Below, in pieces: positions 11,247 through 19,029 of a stretch of 45,314 nt of DNA (within the stretch, counting starts at the first letter, position 1; each line of letters begins with the position of its first letter). The position numbers were made by a program, and so were the translations under genes. The notes under the pieces were generated by a model. It did not search any database. It was not told where the DNA came from and saw only the letters and a program-made list of their open reading frames with translations. The stretch is from Leptolyngbyaceae cyanobacterium RM1_406_9 (GTDB taxonomy: Bacteria; Cyanobacteriota; Cyanobacteriia; Elainellales; Elainellaceae): assembly GCA_012033355.1 (NCBI GenBank), contig JAAUQZ010000006.1:1-45314 (forward strand), in the 5' to 3' direction.

Positions 11247-11268
11247 ATTACGTAGGTACTTACATAAT
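11247..11268. promoter_or_regulatory. Candidate MarR operator (imperfect palindrome)
   Basis: ATTACGTAGGT and ACTTACATAAT are inverted with 9 of 11 positions matching. Length and A/T-rich ends fit MarR-type operators. It lies between 27 and 48 nt upstream of the MarR-GNAT start, where binding would block transcription. Supported only by symmetry and position. Confidence 0.45.
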
Positions 11269-11296
11269 ATGATCCAAATTACGAAAATTGGAAGCC

Positions 11297-11396
11297 TGTA
11301 GCTGTAGTCACACAGGTTAGGACATTCCTGAAGGCGAAGCACCTGTCGCGTAAACAAGGGGCTTAAGCCCCTTGTCCTAAGGTCGGGTCGCTACTC
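11297..11396. repeat. Palindrome-cored dispersed repeat, copy 1 (about 100 bp)
   Basis: The left 28 bp (TGTAGCTGTAGTCA then AGGTTAGGACA) match 24 of 28 positions of the left arm of the element at 18935-19029. The right end TGTCCTAAGGTC...GCTACT is its inverted counterpart. The centre holds the perfect 20-bp palindrome CAAGGGGCTTAAGCCCCTTG at 11355-11374. It lies upstream of the MarR-GNAT gene and of the small frame at 11507. No coding capacity. Confidence 0.65.
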
Positions 11397-11459
11397 AAAA
11401 CGATTTACAGTCTGCAATTCAGCACTTACAGCAATTGCCACATGGATAAGCCACAGGTA

Positions 11460-11481
11460 GGGGCAGTTCGCGAACTGCCCC
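11460..11481. repeat. Perfect 22-bp palindrome
   Basis: GGGGCAGTTCG is followed directly by its reverse complement CGAACTGCCCC, flanked by TA on the left and CTA on the right. It is the same general form as the GTAGGGGC...CCCCTAC palindrome at 5040-5068. It lies 25 nt before the small frame at 11507. Confidence 0.6.
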
Positions 11482-11506
11482 CTACAGATATTTGTGGTTT
11501 ATACAA

Positions 11507-11701
11507 ATGCAAACCGCTGTACAACATTCCGTAGAAGTGCGTGAGTCTATTCGCGCAGAACTCAGGCAACTTCCCTTAGAAGCGCTGCAAGCATTCACCG
11601 ATCGTGTTGCCCGTGACTATCGGCTACTGGCAAAGTTACTGAATCAGCAAGACCGCAATCAGGAAGCGCAGGCAGTTCTTGATTTGCTGGAGCAGATTTA
11701 G
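11507..11701 (+). CDS. Small hypothetical protein resembling a CHAT/TPR-protein segment
   Basis: 64 aa from ATG 11507 (an in-frame ATG also lies 15 nt upstream). The sequence is helical and charged. Its C-terminal half, VARDYRLLAKLLNQQDRNQE then AQAVLDLLEQI, resembles the short segment that precedes the CHAT domain in cyanobacterial TPR-CHAT proteins (pattern YR-LA-LL-QQ-R--EAQ-VLDLL). It could be a genuine small protein or the relic of a larger one. No good Shine-Dalgarno is visible. It ends 51 nt before the preferred start of the GNAT gene and may be cotranscribed with it. Confidence 0.4.
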   Translation: MQTAVQHSVEVRESIRAELRQLPLEALQAFTDRVARDYRLLAKLLNQQDRNQEAQAVLDLLEQI

Positions 11702-11752
11702 CGAACCTTGATAAGGTACAATCTCCTATCAGATTTAAGGGAGATCGGTCGA

Positions 11753-12208
11753 TTGCAGATTCGTGAAGATGATCTAACAGGTGAAAAGATCGCGGATTTT
11801 TTGCGGGAGCATCTCGAAAATATGCATGAGATTACTCCGCCTGAAAGTGTTCATGCGCTCGATTTGGAGAAGTTGCGATCGCCCAACGTTACGTTTTGGT
11901 CAGCCTGGGAAGGGGATGAGCTACTGGGATGTGGGGCACTTAAGGAGCTAGACGCAAAAACTGCTGAAGTCAAATCAATGCGGACTGCAACCACTCACCG
12001 CCGCAAAGGAGTGGCCTCAAAAATTTTGGAACACATGATTCAGGAAGCCGCACGGCGAGGTTACGACTGCCTGAACTTGGAAACCGGGTCTTCGCCTGAG
12101 TTTGCCGCCGCACGAGCTTTGTACGTTCGGCATGGGTTTGAGTATCGAGAGCCTTTCGGTGAATACATCGATGACCCAAACAGCGTGTTTATGACCAAGA
12201 AGCTCTAG
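11753..12208 (+). CDS. GNAT-family N-acetyltransferase
   Basis: Predicted acetyl-CoA-dependent acetyltransferase, about 151 aa. The core has VTFWSAWEGDELLGCGALKE, then VKSMRTATTHRRKGVASKIL, which contains the acetyl-CoA pyrophosphate loop R/Q-x-x-G-x-A. Near the end LNLETGSSPEFAAARALYVR and HGFEYREPFGEY complete the fold, a layout seen in the YsnE / PhnO-like subgroup. The preferred start is TTG 11753 because AAGGGAG lies about 9 nt upstream and family members begin at LQIREDDLTGEKI; a second TTG at 11708 would add 15 residues that look less conserved. The acceptor substrate is unknown. Confidence 0.83.
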   Translation: MQIREDDLTGEKIADFLREHLENMHEITPPESVHALDLEKLRSPNVTFWSAWEGDELLGCGALKELDAKTAEVKSMRTATTHRRKGVASKILEHMIQEAARRGYDCLNLETGSSPEFAAARALYVRHGFEYREPFGEYIDDPNSVFMTKKL

Positions 12209-12220
12209 TCGTTTTACGCC

Positions 12221-12699
12221 TTAGACCTTTTGTAGCCCTTGATAAACCTGCTCTGCCAACCGTTTCAAACGTCGCAGTTGTGCCTGCATATCTTGCTTTG
12301 TCCAGTCGGCGGCAAAGCGATCAAAGCCATAGCGGACGATCGCATTGGGAATCTCAAATTCAAATCGGTTGATCAGGTAGGTGCCATCTTCGTCGGGCTG
12401 ACATTCCCAGCGATCGCGCCCTTTAAAAAATCCGTCAAAGCCCCACACGATCAGCCCCGGCTCTCGCTCTAAGACCACGCTTTCCAAAGTGGGCTGAATG
12501 AATGGCACCTTAATCACAAAGCGGCTTCTGCTGCCAACTTCGGTACTCCATGCGCCAATGGGTTCACAGCGCAAAGCGGGATTAACCAGCGGTGCATTAG
12601 GGTGCGATCGGTAATGCACCGCTCAACCGTCGTTGCACTGGCTTTGATTTGAATTGACTGCTCAAATTGACGAGGTGACATCCGCCGCTTCGGACTCAT
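12221..12699 (-). pseudogene. SRPBCC (polyketide cyclase / START-like) protein, one frameshift near 12582
   Basis: Two frames join into a ~153-159-aa SRPBCC-fold protein. The N-terminal piece (starts ATG 12699 or, better, ATG 12681, MSPRQFEQSIQIKASATTVE) carries the typical IxAsattVerciTDRtLMHRWL opening. The next frame continues NPALRCEPIGAWSTEVGSRS and runs to 12221, ending in a long amphipathic helix (LRRLKRLAEQVYQGLQ) that closes the ligand cavity in this fold. One missing base between TGG and AATCCC (about 12580-12584) explains the break. Ligand and role are unknown. The gene is convergent with the GNAT gene, 12 nt apart. Confidence 0.75.
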
Positions 12700-12990
12700 A
12701 ACCTAAACTGCTACTCTACAGTAACCCTAAATTGGGAAGGGCTGCCGCATCTCTACTAGTTGCTATTTTTTGAGCTTTATTCTTCAAATAAGCACGTTTT
12801 AGCGTATTATTCAGCACAAAGGTAGATGAAAAACGCAGAATCGAATTTTACCCTTGCGGATGTAGGTTTTACGCAATTTTGGTAATTTACAGTTGAACAG
12901 AGAAATAGGTAAGGAGATCTCTGGTCAGCTTATGATAGCCACCTACGGTAGCTGCTATCTTCACGTTTGCTGTCGCTAATTGAGGGAATA

Positions 12991-14814
12991 ATGAACGAAA
13001 CTTGGCAGGGCATGACGCAGGGGTTGGTAGCCTCCACCTCAATGCCTGGACTGCACAGCGTCTATACTTTTTTAGCTCAAGTAGACTCTACCGCTACAGA
13101 CCGACCGACAGGCGGAAGGGATGTGCTGCGGACGGTTGGCGCTGATCTGAGTGCCTCTTTGCCCGATTTGCTCCGGGCGATCGTCATTCTAGTAGTGGGC
13201 TGGCTGATTGCGCTAATTGCAGCGGCGGTTGTCAGAGGTATTTTGAAGCAGACCGACCTTGACAATCGGCTGGCTCGGTCGGTTGTGGGTGAACGGGCAG
13301 ACGCAGAAGCGCCACCGGTTGAGAAGTGGATCTCTAGCGCTGTTTTCTGGGTGATCTTTGTTTTTACGATTGTTGCTTTTCTTCAGGCACTTCAGCTTAC
13401 GGCTGTGTCTGAACCGTTAAACAATTTCCTTACTCAGATTGTTGGTTACTTACCTGCTATTGCTGGAGCCGCAATTTTGTTAGGGGTCGCGTGGCTGCTG
13501 GCAACGCTGGTTAAGCTGATTGTTACTCGTTCGCTTCAGGCTTTCAACATAGATGAGCGCTTAGGGCAACAGGTAGAGAGTCCGTCTACAACCAGATCTG
13601 CTAATGTAGTCCAAGATCCAACTGATCCGGGCTATTCTACGACGGCTAACTACACAGCGAGTTCGTCTACGACTGGCGCGGCGACTCCTCCATCGTCTTC
13701 TGCACCAGGCAATCAGTTTTCTTTGAGTGAAACAATCGGGAATACGCTGTATTGGTTCATTTTCCTGTTGTTTTTGCCGCTGATCCTGAATACGTTGGGC
13801 TTGCAAGGGACGCTAGCACCTGTCCAGGAATTGCTGAATGAGATTCTTGGCATCCTGCCAAATCTGTTTGCTGCGATTTTGATTGCGGCGGCGGGTTGGC
13901 TGATTGCTCAGGTTGTGCGACGGATTGTAACCAATTTTCTGACAGCAACCGGAACAGATCGGATTGGACCTCGATTTGGGCTTAGTCCGGCTCGCGGCAG
14001 TCAGTCTCTTTCCTGGATCATCGGCACGATTGTCTATGTTTTGATTTTGATTCCAACGGCGATCACTGCCCTGAATGCGCTGCAAATTGATGCGATCGCA
14101 GATCCAGCCATTTCGATGCTCGATCAGATCCTCAGCGCTCTACCGCAGATCTTTACGGCTGGGCTGATTCTGGTTATTGCCTACGTGATTGGTCAGTTCC
14201 TTTCTGACCTCGTGACCAACGTCCTGACGGGCATTGGCTTTAACAACGTTTTCTACTGGTTGGGGCTACAGTCTACTCCTTCGGCTCCGACTCCGACCAC
14301 GCCTCCACCCCCAACTCAACCAGGAGCTACAGAACTCCAAGCTCCACCGACAACGTTGCCGACCAAAACGCCTTCAGAGGTGGCTGGCATCATTGTTTTG
14401 GTTGGAGTCATGCTGGTTGCTGCACTTGGGGCGATCGATGTGCTAAACATTCCAGCATTGACTGCTCTGGTAGGTGGAATCGTCTGGATTGCAGGGCGAA
14501 TTCTGGCTGGGCTGGTTGTATTTGCGATTGGTTTGTATCTGTCAAACTTTGCTTTTAACCTGATCACTAGCTCTGGTGGTCGTCAAGCTCGAATTTTGGG
14601 TCAGGCCGCTCGGATTGCGGGAATCGCTTTTTCGGGTGCGATCGCCCTACAGCTAATTGGAGTCGCTAACGATATCGTTAATTTGGCGTTTGGGTTGCTG
14701 TTGGGCGCTATTGCAGTGGCGATCGCTCTGGCCTTTGGCTTAGGCGGTCGAGATGTGGCTGCTGAGCAGCTTCGCGAATGGTTAGCTTCCTTTAAGCAAG
14801 ATAGACCTTACTAA
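12991..14814 (+). CDS. Membrane protein with five conserved TM-helix repeats (mechanosensitive-channel-related)
   Basis: 607 aa. Five copies of the TM-helix repeat (PF05552 type) start near residues 58, 153, 288, 383 and 475, each a hydrophobic helix followed by an amphipathic stretch, for example ILVVGWLIALIAAAVVRGIL. Two long Ser/Thr/Pro/Ala linkers (about 195-240 and 428-460) separate repeats 2-3 and 4-5. The C-terminus is another hydrophobic bundle. This repeat is found beside MscS-type channels and in CmpX-like proteins; no MscS beta domain is visible, so an ion-conducting role is not established. The start is ATG 12991 after GAGG; TTG 12967 in frame is less likely. The gene stands alone and ends at a strong intrinsic terminator. 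Confidence 0.82.
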   Translation: MNETWQGMTQGLVASTSMPGLHSVYTFLAQVDSTATDRPTGGRDVLRTVGADLSASLPDLLRAIVILVVGWLIALIAAAVVRGILKQTDLDNRLARSVVGERADAEAPPVEKWISSAVFWVIFVFTIVAFLQALQLTAVSEPLNNFLTQIVGYLPAIAGAAILLGVAWLLATLVKLIVTRSLQAFNIDERLGQQVESPSTTRSANVVQDPTDPGYSTTANYTASSSTTGAATPPSSSAPGNQFSLSETIGNTLYWFIFLLFLPLILNTLGLQGTLAPVQELLNEILGILPNLFAAILIAAAGWLIAQVVRRIVTNFLTATGTDRIGPRFGLSPARGSQSLSWIIGTIVYVLILIPTAITALNALQIDAIADPAISMLDQILSALPQIFTAGLILVIAYVIGQFLSDLVTNVLTGIGFNNVFYWLGLQSTPSAPTPTTPPPPTQPGATELQAPPTTLPTKTPSEVAGIIVLVGVMLVAALGAIDVLNIPALTALVGGIVWIAGRILAGLVVFAIGLYLSNFAFNLITSSGGRQARILGQAARIAGIAFSGAIALQLIGVANDIVNLAFGLLLGAIAVAIALAFGLGGRDVAAEQLREWLASFKQDRPY

Positions 14815-14847
14815 TTCTTGAACCTTGCTCCTGTCTGTGAGCATCAA

Positions 14848-14887
14848 CTGGAGGGCAGAAACAGCATTTTCGCCCTCCAGCTTTTTT
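14848..14887 (+). terminator. Rho-independent terminator
   Basis: CTGGAGGGC (14848-14856) pairs with GCCCTCCAG (14872-14880), a perfect 9-bp stem with a 15-nt loop, followed at once by CTTTTTT. It lies 34 nt after the stop of the TM-helix repeat gene and 30 nt before the next start. Confidence 0.88.
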
Positions 14888-14916
14888 ATAGTATGTCGTA
14901 ACCTGGAGAAAATCTG

Positions 14917-15729
14917 GTGTCTGAGCGAGTATTGGTCGCAGGAGCAACTGGAGGCGTGGGGCAACTCACCGTCGCAAAACTGCTAGAGAAAGGATACGCA
15001 GTGCGGGCGATGACCCGCAATCAGCAAAAAGTGCAGCAAATGTTTGATGGTAAGGTGGAAGGGGCGATCGCCGACATCCGCCAGCCTGACACCCTTCCGG
15101 CTACAACGCAGGACATTACTCACATCATTTGCTGCACCGGAACAACCGCCTTCCCTTCTGCCAAATGGGACTTTGACTTTAGCTCCCAGGAAGGACTCCA
15201 GCAAGTTTTAGACTGGGGAAGAGTATACTTCGATGCTGACTATCGCTGCACCCAGGCTAAGAATAGCCCTGAGCAGGTTGACGCAGCGGGCGTGAGCAAT
15301 TTAGTTGCGGCTGCTCCCAGAGACTTAAAACGGTTTGTGTTTGTCTCCTCGTGCGGCGTTGAGCGTAAGCACCAACCCCCTTACAGTTTGTTGAATGCCT
15401 TTGGCGTGTTGGATGCAAAACAAAAAGGTGAAACGGCACTGATTCAATCGGGATTGCCTTACACCATCGTTCGTCCAGGACGGCTAATTGATGGGCCGTT
15501 TACCTCCTACGATCTCAACACCTTACTCAAAGCCACAACCAATGGTAAACAGGGCGTTGTCATTGGCACAGGAGATACCCTCACAGGACAAACTAGCCGC
15601 ATTGATGTGGCTGCGGCTTGTGTTGAGTGTTTGGATAGCTCAGCCTCAGAAAATAAAGCGTTTGAGCTGATCAATCAGGGAACAAGACCAGATGTGACAG
15701 ATTGGGGAGCGCTGTTTGCTCAGCTATAA
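14917..15729 (+). CDS. Atypical SDR, NAD(P)H-binding protein (NmrA/TIC62/Ycf39-like)
   Basis: 270 aa. The N-terminal Rossmann motif GATGGVGQ (residues 8-15) and RAMTRN at the end of strand 2 indicate NAD(P) binding, with the Arg favouring NADP. FVFVSSCGVERKHQPP provides the SDR Ser region, and LPYTIVRPGRLIDGP is the signature of atypical SDRs of the TIC62/HIP143/Ycf39-like group found in cyanobacteria and plastids. The catalytic YxxxK is not obvious, as is common in this group, so the protein may be a regulator or assembly factor rather than an enzyme. The start codon is GTG 14917 after a CTGGAGAAA ribosome-binding region. Confidence 0.85.
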   Translation: MSERVLVAGATGGVGQLTVAKLLEKGYAVRAMTRNQQKVQQMFDGKVEGAIADIRQPDTLPATTQDITHIICCTGTTAFPSAKWDFDFSSQEGLQQVLDWGRVYFDADYRCTQAKNSPEQVDAAGVSNLVAAAPRDLKRFVFVSSCGVERKHQPPYSLLNAFGVLDAKQKGETALIQSGLPYTIVRPGRLIDGPFTSYDLNTLLKATTNGKQGVVIGTGDTLTGQTSRIDVAAACVECLDSSASENKAFELINQGTRPDVTDWGALFAQL

Positions 15730-15846
15730 CTTAGGTATATAGCGCTCCTAAATGACGATGCGAGTAGAATTACTTTGTTTTACAAAAATTCATATTGCGT
15801 TAATATTTAGATACATACGCTGGCTTAGGCACCATTTACTACTGTC

Positions 15847-16263
15847 ATGAATAAAAAACTGCTTGCTCCTGTTATGGCGATCGCTCTTAGCCTGGTGCTT
15901 CTAATCACCGCCAGCTTCAATCTTGATGGTGCTTCAGGTGAGTCGGAGACAGACTACTTTATTAAACCGATTCAAGCTGACCAAATCCTACTGGTAGAGC
16001 CGAACCTACTCAGTTTTGTTAATTCCAATACAGCCGATGACAACATCAAAGAGCGACTGCTGGGTGCGCTAGAAGAAATTGGTGAGTCCTACACGGTTAA
16101 CCACACCAGATCAATTCAGATCACCAAAAACATTGGTACAGTTGTGCCGAATTTGGTGGTTTACGTTCAGCCCAAACCCTTGCAGCAACCCGTTAGCGAT
16201 GTCGTGGCAGCGGGCGGTGCGGTGATGGTTAATGAGTATCAGGGTTTCACAGGCGAGATATAG
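15847..16263 (+). CDS. Secreted or membrane-anchored protein of unknown function
   Basis: 138 aa. The N-terminus MNKKLLAPVMAIALSLVLLI is a clear signal peptide or anchor with two Lys ahead of the hydrophobic core. The mature part is a small alpha/beta domain with IQADQILLVEPNLLSFVNSN, ALEEIGESYTVNHTRSIQIT and VVPNLVVYVQPKP. No Cys and no recognised motif. I do not recognise the family. It probably acts outside the cytoplasmic membrane. It stands alone, convergent with the histidine kinase gene, with about 40 nt between the two stops. Confidence 0.65.
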   Translation: MNKKLLAPVMAIALSLVLLITASFNLDGASGESETDYFIKPIQADQILLVEPNLLSFVNSNTADDNIKERLLGALEEIGESYTVNHTRSIQITKNIGTVVPNLVVYVQPKPLQQPVSDVVAAGGAVMVNEYQGFTGEI

Positions 16264-16305
16264 AGCAGGTTCTCGACACTAGCGAAAGCTTTCTCGGAAA
16301 CTCCC

Positions 16306-17589
16306 TCAGGTTAAGTAAGTTTGTAGCTCTACGCAGAAGGTTGAGCCTTGACCAGCGGCACTGGTGACGCTGATTTGCCCTCCGTGCGCGTCAATGATTT
16401 GTTTAGCGATCGCCAGTCCCAGCCCAAACCCGCTACCGTCTGGTGTTCTGTTACCAACTCGGTAAAACCGCTCGAATATATGCGGCAGATCCTCTGGGGA
16501 AATGCCGATTCCAGTATCTTTTACTGTGACGGTTGCCCAGCGCGTGTAGGTCGATAGGCAGATCTCAACCTTTCCAGCGACAGGCGTGTATTTGCAGGCA
16601 TTATCTAGCAGATTCACAATTGCCTGACGCAGCAGATCCGGATCGGCTAATATTTCTACTGTGGATTGAGGCAAAACGCTGGTCAGCGTCAGGCGTTGAG
16701 AGGTTGCCTGAGGCTGAAAATCATCCACTAAGTTCTTAATCAGGTGGGTCAAATTTATTTTCTGTAAGGATTCGGGCGACAAACGCCCCTCATGACGTGC
16801 TAAAAACAGCAAATTGCTGACTAAAACGCTCATTGATTTGGCGCTTTCTACGATGTTGTCCAGACACAGGCGCAGTTCTGACGTGCTGTTTAGGCTAAGC
16901 AGTAGCCCAACCTGAGCGTTACTGAGAATTCCTGAAAGCGGCGTGCGTAACTCGTGAGAAGCGTTGGACGTAAACCGCTGAAGCTGATCGTAGGACTGGC
17001 GAATAGGCTGCATGGCAACTCCTCCCAAAAGCCAGCCTGTCAAGCTAATGAACCCCAGGGCGATCGGAACTGCTAGCGTTAGCATCAGCCGCAACTGAGT
17101 CAAATTATTCTGCGTGGTTGTTAGGGGAATGGCCACCTGAAGGTAGCCAATTGCAGCCTTGCCTTCCTGCACAGGCAGCGTTACCTGTCGTAGCCAAACT
17201 AGGTTGACATCTGGTTCGGCCATGCTGTCTGCCTTGAGCGTGAGAAACCCCGGTTCAACTGTGAGCCATTCTGGAGGAGGCATTCCAAAAAATCTAACTA
17301 AGCGCCCCTGATCGCTATACCAGCGGACGTAAAGAATTTCACTGTCAGGGGGTTGCAGGGTGTTGCCTAGCAAAGGCACGTTGTTTAGATCAACTCGCCA
17401 TTGACCGTTTTCTAACTCGTAGTCAACGCTTGTTGCCATTACTCTGGCTTCTTTGTAGAGCAGGCGATCGAGTGTTTCTAGCTTTTCCTCAACTTCAAAG
17501 TAATAGATCACACCTGCAAACACAACCAGAATACTGCCCATTGACAGGGTAAACCAGCGGGCCAGGTTGCGGCGACTTCGGTTAAACAT
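16306..17589 (-). CDS. Sensor histidine kinase (RppB/NrsS-like)
   Basis: 427 aa from ATG 17589; an in-frame start further upstream would lie inside the response-regulator gene. One N-terminal membrane helix (LARWFTLSMGSILVVFAGVI) and a second near residue 190 bracket an extracytoplasmic sensor of about 140 aa. The HisKA phospho-acceptor is in ASHELRTPLSGIL. The HATPase domain shows the N box DPDLLRQAIVNLLDNACKYT, G1 DTGIGI, F box FERFYR and G2 GSGFGLGLAIAKQI. It starts within the last 8 nt of the response regulator gene, so the two are translationally coupled. The sensor layout is like cyanobacterial RppB/NrsS kinases (redox or nickel sensing); the ligand here is unknown. Confidence 0.88.
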   Translation of the reverse strand: MFNRSRRNLARWFTLSMGSILVVFAGVIYYFEVEEKLETLDRLLYKEARVMATSVDYELENGQWRVDLNNVPLLGNTLQPPDSEILYVRWYSDQGRLVRFFGMPPPEWLTVEPGFLTLKADSMAEPDVNLVWLRQVTLPVQEGKAAIGYLQVAIPLTTTQNNLTQLRLMLTLAVPIALGFISLTGWLLGGVAMQPIRQSYDQLQRFTSNASHELRTPLSGILSNAQVGLLLSLNSTSELRLCLDNIVESAKSMSVLVSNLLFLARHEGRLSPESLQKINLTHLIKNLVDDFQPQATSQRLTLTSVLPQSTVEILADPDLLRQAIVNLLDNACKYTPVAGKVEICLSTYTRWATVTVKDTGIGISPEDLPHIFERFYRVGNRTPDGSGFGLGLAIAKQIIDAHGGQISVTSAAGQGSTFCVELQTYLT

Positions 17590-18259
17590 GAGTGGGGTTG
17601 AGGCGATATCCCATGCCATAGACGGTTTCAATCCAGTCGGCGGCACGTAGGGGGTGAAGCCGCTGTCGCAGTTTGCGAACCAGGACTGTGATTGCGTTGC
17701 TCTCTGGTTCAGTGCCCCATTCCCACAGGGCTTGCTCGATCTGGTCGCGAGTTAGCACTTGACGAGGGTGGCGCAAAAAGTATTCCAGCAGTTGAAATTC
17801 GCGGCTGGAGAGCGAAACGGTGGAGCCGCTGCGTTCAACGGTGAGGCTGTCGAGGTGAAGCTGGAGGTCTTCTAGCTGTAGGGTTTCTCCTAACCAGAGG
17901 GGCGATCGCCTGCTCAAAGCCCGCACTCGTGCCAACAGTTCCATGATATCGGTAGGTTTAACCAGGTAATCATCGGCTCCTGCATCCAGCCCGGTCACTT
18001 TATCCAACACGGTATCTTTGGCGGTCAGCATTAAAACTGGGGCAGTTTTCCCAGCGCGTCGGTACTGCTGACACAGGTGCAGCCCGCTGATATCAGGCAG
18101 CATCCAGTCTAGAATTAGCAAGTCATACTCTCGTTGAGATAAAAGCCACTGGGCTGTCTCTCCTTCGCTGGCTCCATCTACTTTGTGCCCTGCGTGGGAG
18201 AGCGCGATGTGAAGCGGCTTTAGCTGCTTGGGATCGTCTTCTACCAGTAAAATTCTCAT
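17582..18259 (-). CDS. OmpR-type response regulator (RppA/NrsR-like)
   Basis: 225 aa from ATG 18259 (MRILLVEDDPKQLKPLHIAL), which is where receiver domains begin; starts upstream add an unrelated tail. The receiver domain has the acidic pair Glu7-Asp8-Asp9, the phosphorylated Asp51 in LLILDWMLPDISG, Thr in LMLTAKDT and Lys in YLVKPTD. The C-terminal winged helix has SSREFQLLEYFLRHPRQVLT and NAITVLVRKLRQRL, ending ETVYGMGYRL. It is the first gene of a two-gene operon with the kinase and is divergent from the small membrane protein at 18333, whose promoter it may control from the 73-nt gap. Confidence 0.92.
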   Translation of the reverse strand: MRILLVEDDPKQLKPLHIALSHAGHKVDGASEGETAQWLLSQREYDLLILDWMLPDISGLHLCQQYRRAGKTAPVLMLTAKDTVLDKVTGLDAGADDYLVKPTDIMELLARVRALSRRSPLWLGETLQLEDLQLHLDSLTVERSGSTVSLSSREFQLLEYFLRHPRQVLTRDQIEQALWEWGTEPESNAITVLVRKLRQRLHPLRAADWIETVYGMGYRLNPTHV

Positions 18260-18332
18260 ATCCTGGTTGATTACTCGCTTCTTTCGTCCAGGGTATATCA
18301 TTTGTTGAGGTGAGTTTGAGCAAAAGTTGCGG

Positions 18333-18731
18333 ATGACTTCAGAGCATCAACGATCCTTTTTTCGCTGGCTGCAAAGATTAGGGCTTGAATTTTGGCTGCC
18401 GCTACCGCTGTTGGGAGTTTGTTTTTGGGTCGGGGGTGGGTTGCTGACGAGCCAAGTCTTGAGCCGCCCCTATGGAACGGAAAATACGCTTCAGGCAGAT
18501 GTGCAGCTAGAGGTTTCGCTGTCGGTGAGTGTGTCGCTGATTCGGGCGGTGGTGAATCAGGATGAAGCTTCTACGCTGGTGGAGGTCAAGACGGTCGATT
18601 CTGCGCTGAAGCAGCTTGAGTTTGAATTTCCAGTGACGGAACTGAGCCAGGTAGAGGCGGCGATCGCCCAAGAGTTAGGCCTTTCCATTGAAGAGGTCAG
18701 AAGGTTGGTGCGCTACGAAATTGTAGACTAG
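18333..18731 (+). CDS. Small single-pass membrane protein divergent from the two-component pair
   Basis: 132 aa. ATG 18333 is taken as start; a TTG two codons earlier is the only alternative. Residues ~18-42 form one membrane helix (FWLPLPLLGVCFWVGGGLLT). The exposed C-terminal part (LQADVQLEVSLSVSVSLIRA, then ELSQVEAAIAQELGLSIEEV) is alternating beta and alpha with no known motif. The divergent position relative to rppA/rppB-like genes suggests it is controlled by that system or takes part in its signal. Not recognised further. Confidence 0.6.
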   Translation: MTSEHQRSFFRWLQRLGLEFWLPLPLLGVCFWVGGGLLTSQVLSRPYGTENTLQADVQLEVSLSVSVSLIRAVVNQDEASTLVEVKTVDSALKQLEFEFPVTELSQVEAAIAQELGLSIEEVRRLVRYEIVD

Positions 18732-18878
18732 TTGTGAACTTCCGAACCAGCTCGCTTCATTCTCAAAGTCTCGCTGCATTGGCATTGGACGGTTTTGCAG
18801 CCAGCCAAACAGAGCGGCTGTGGAAACTAGAACAATCGTGATGCCTGTCACCAGTTGAATCATGATGCTATAGCGCAT
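18675..18878 (-). CDS. Possible small membrane protein
   Basis: 67 aa with one N-terminal hydrophobic helix (MIQLVTGITIVLVSTAALFG) and a polar tail. It overlaps the 3' end of the convergent gene at 18333 by 57 nt and lies just downstream of the palindrome-cored repeat. The helix is convincing, but the tail is antisense to coding DNA. It may be a genuine small protein or a chance frame. Confidence 0.35.
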   Translation of the reverse strand: MRYSIMIQLVTGITIVLVSTAALFGWLQNRPMPMQRDFENEASWFGSSQLVYNFVAHQPSDLFNGKA

Positions 18879-18934
18879 AGGCGTAATGAGTTTCTTAAAC
18901 GAGGTTAAAGTGTTCCATTGCTAATAGGGAAATG

Positions 18935-19029
18935 TATAGCTGTAGTCAGCTAGGTTAGGACACGGACATTTTGGCGGCGCGGCTCCGCCGCGCCGCCAAA
19001 ATGTCCTAATCAATATGGCTACCGCTATA
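18935..19029. repeat. Palindrome-cored dispersed repeat, copy 2 (95 bp), disrupting a gene
   Basis: The ends are imperfect 28-bp inverted repeats: 18935-18962 (TATAGCTGTAGTC...TTAGGACA) and 19002-19029 match at 21 of 28 positions. Inside, two perfect 20-bp arms (GGACATTTTGGCGGCGCGGC and its complement) flank a 3-nt centre at 18964-19006. It is small, non-coding and has terminal inverted repeats, as in a MITE or REP-like unit. Its right edge coincides with the point where the ferric-reductase-like frame loses homology. No target duplication can be made out. Confidence 0.72.
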
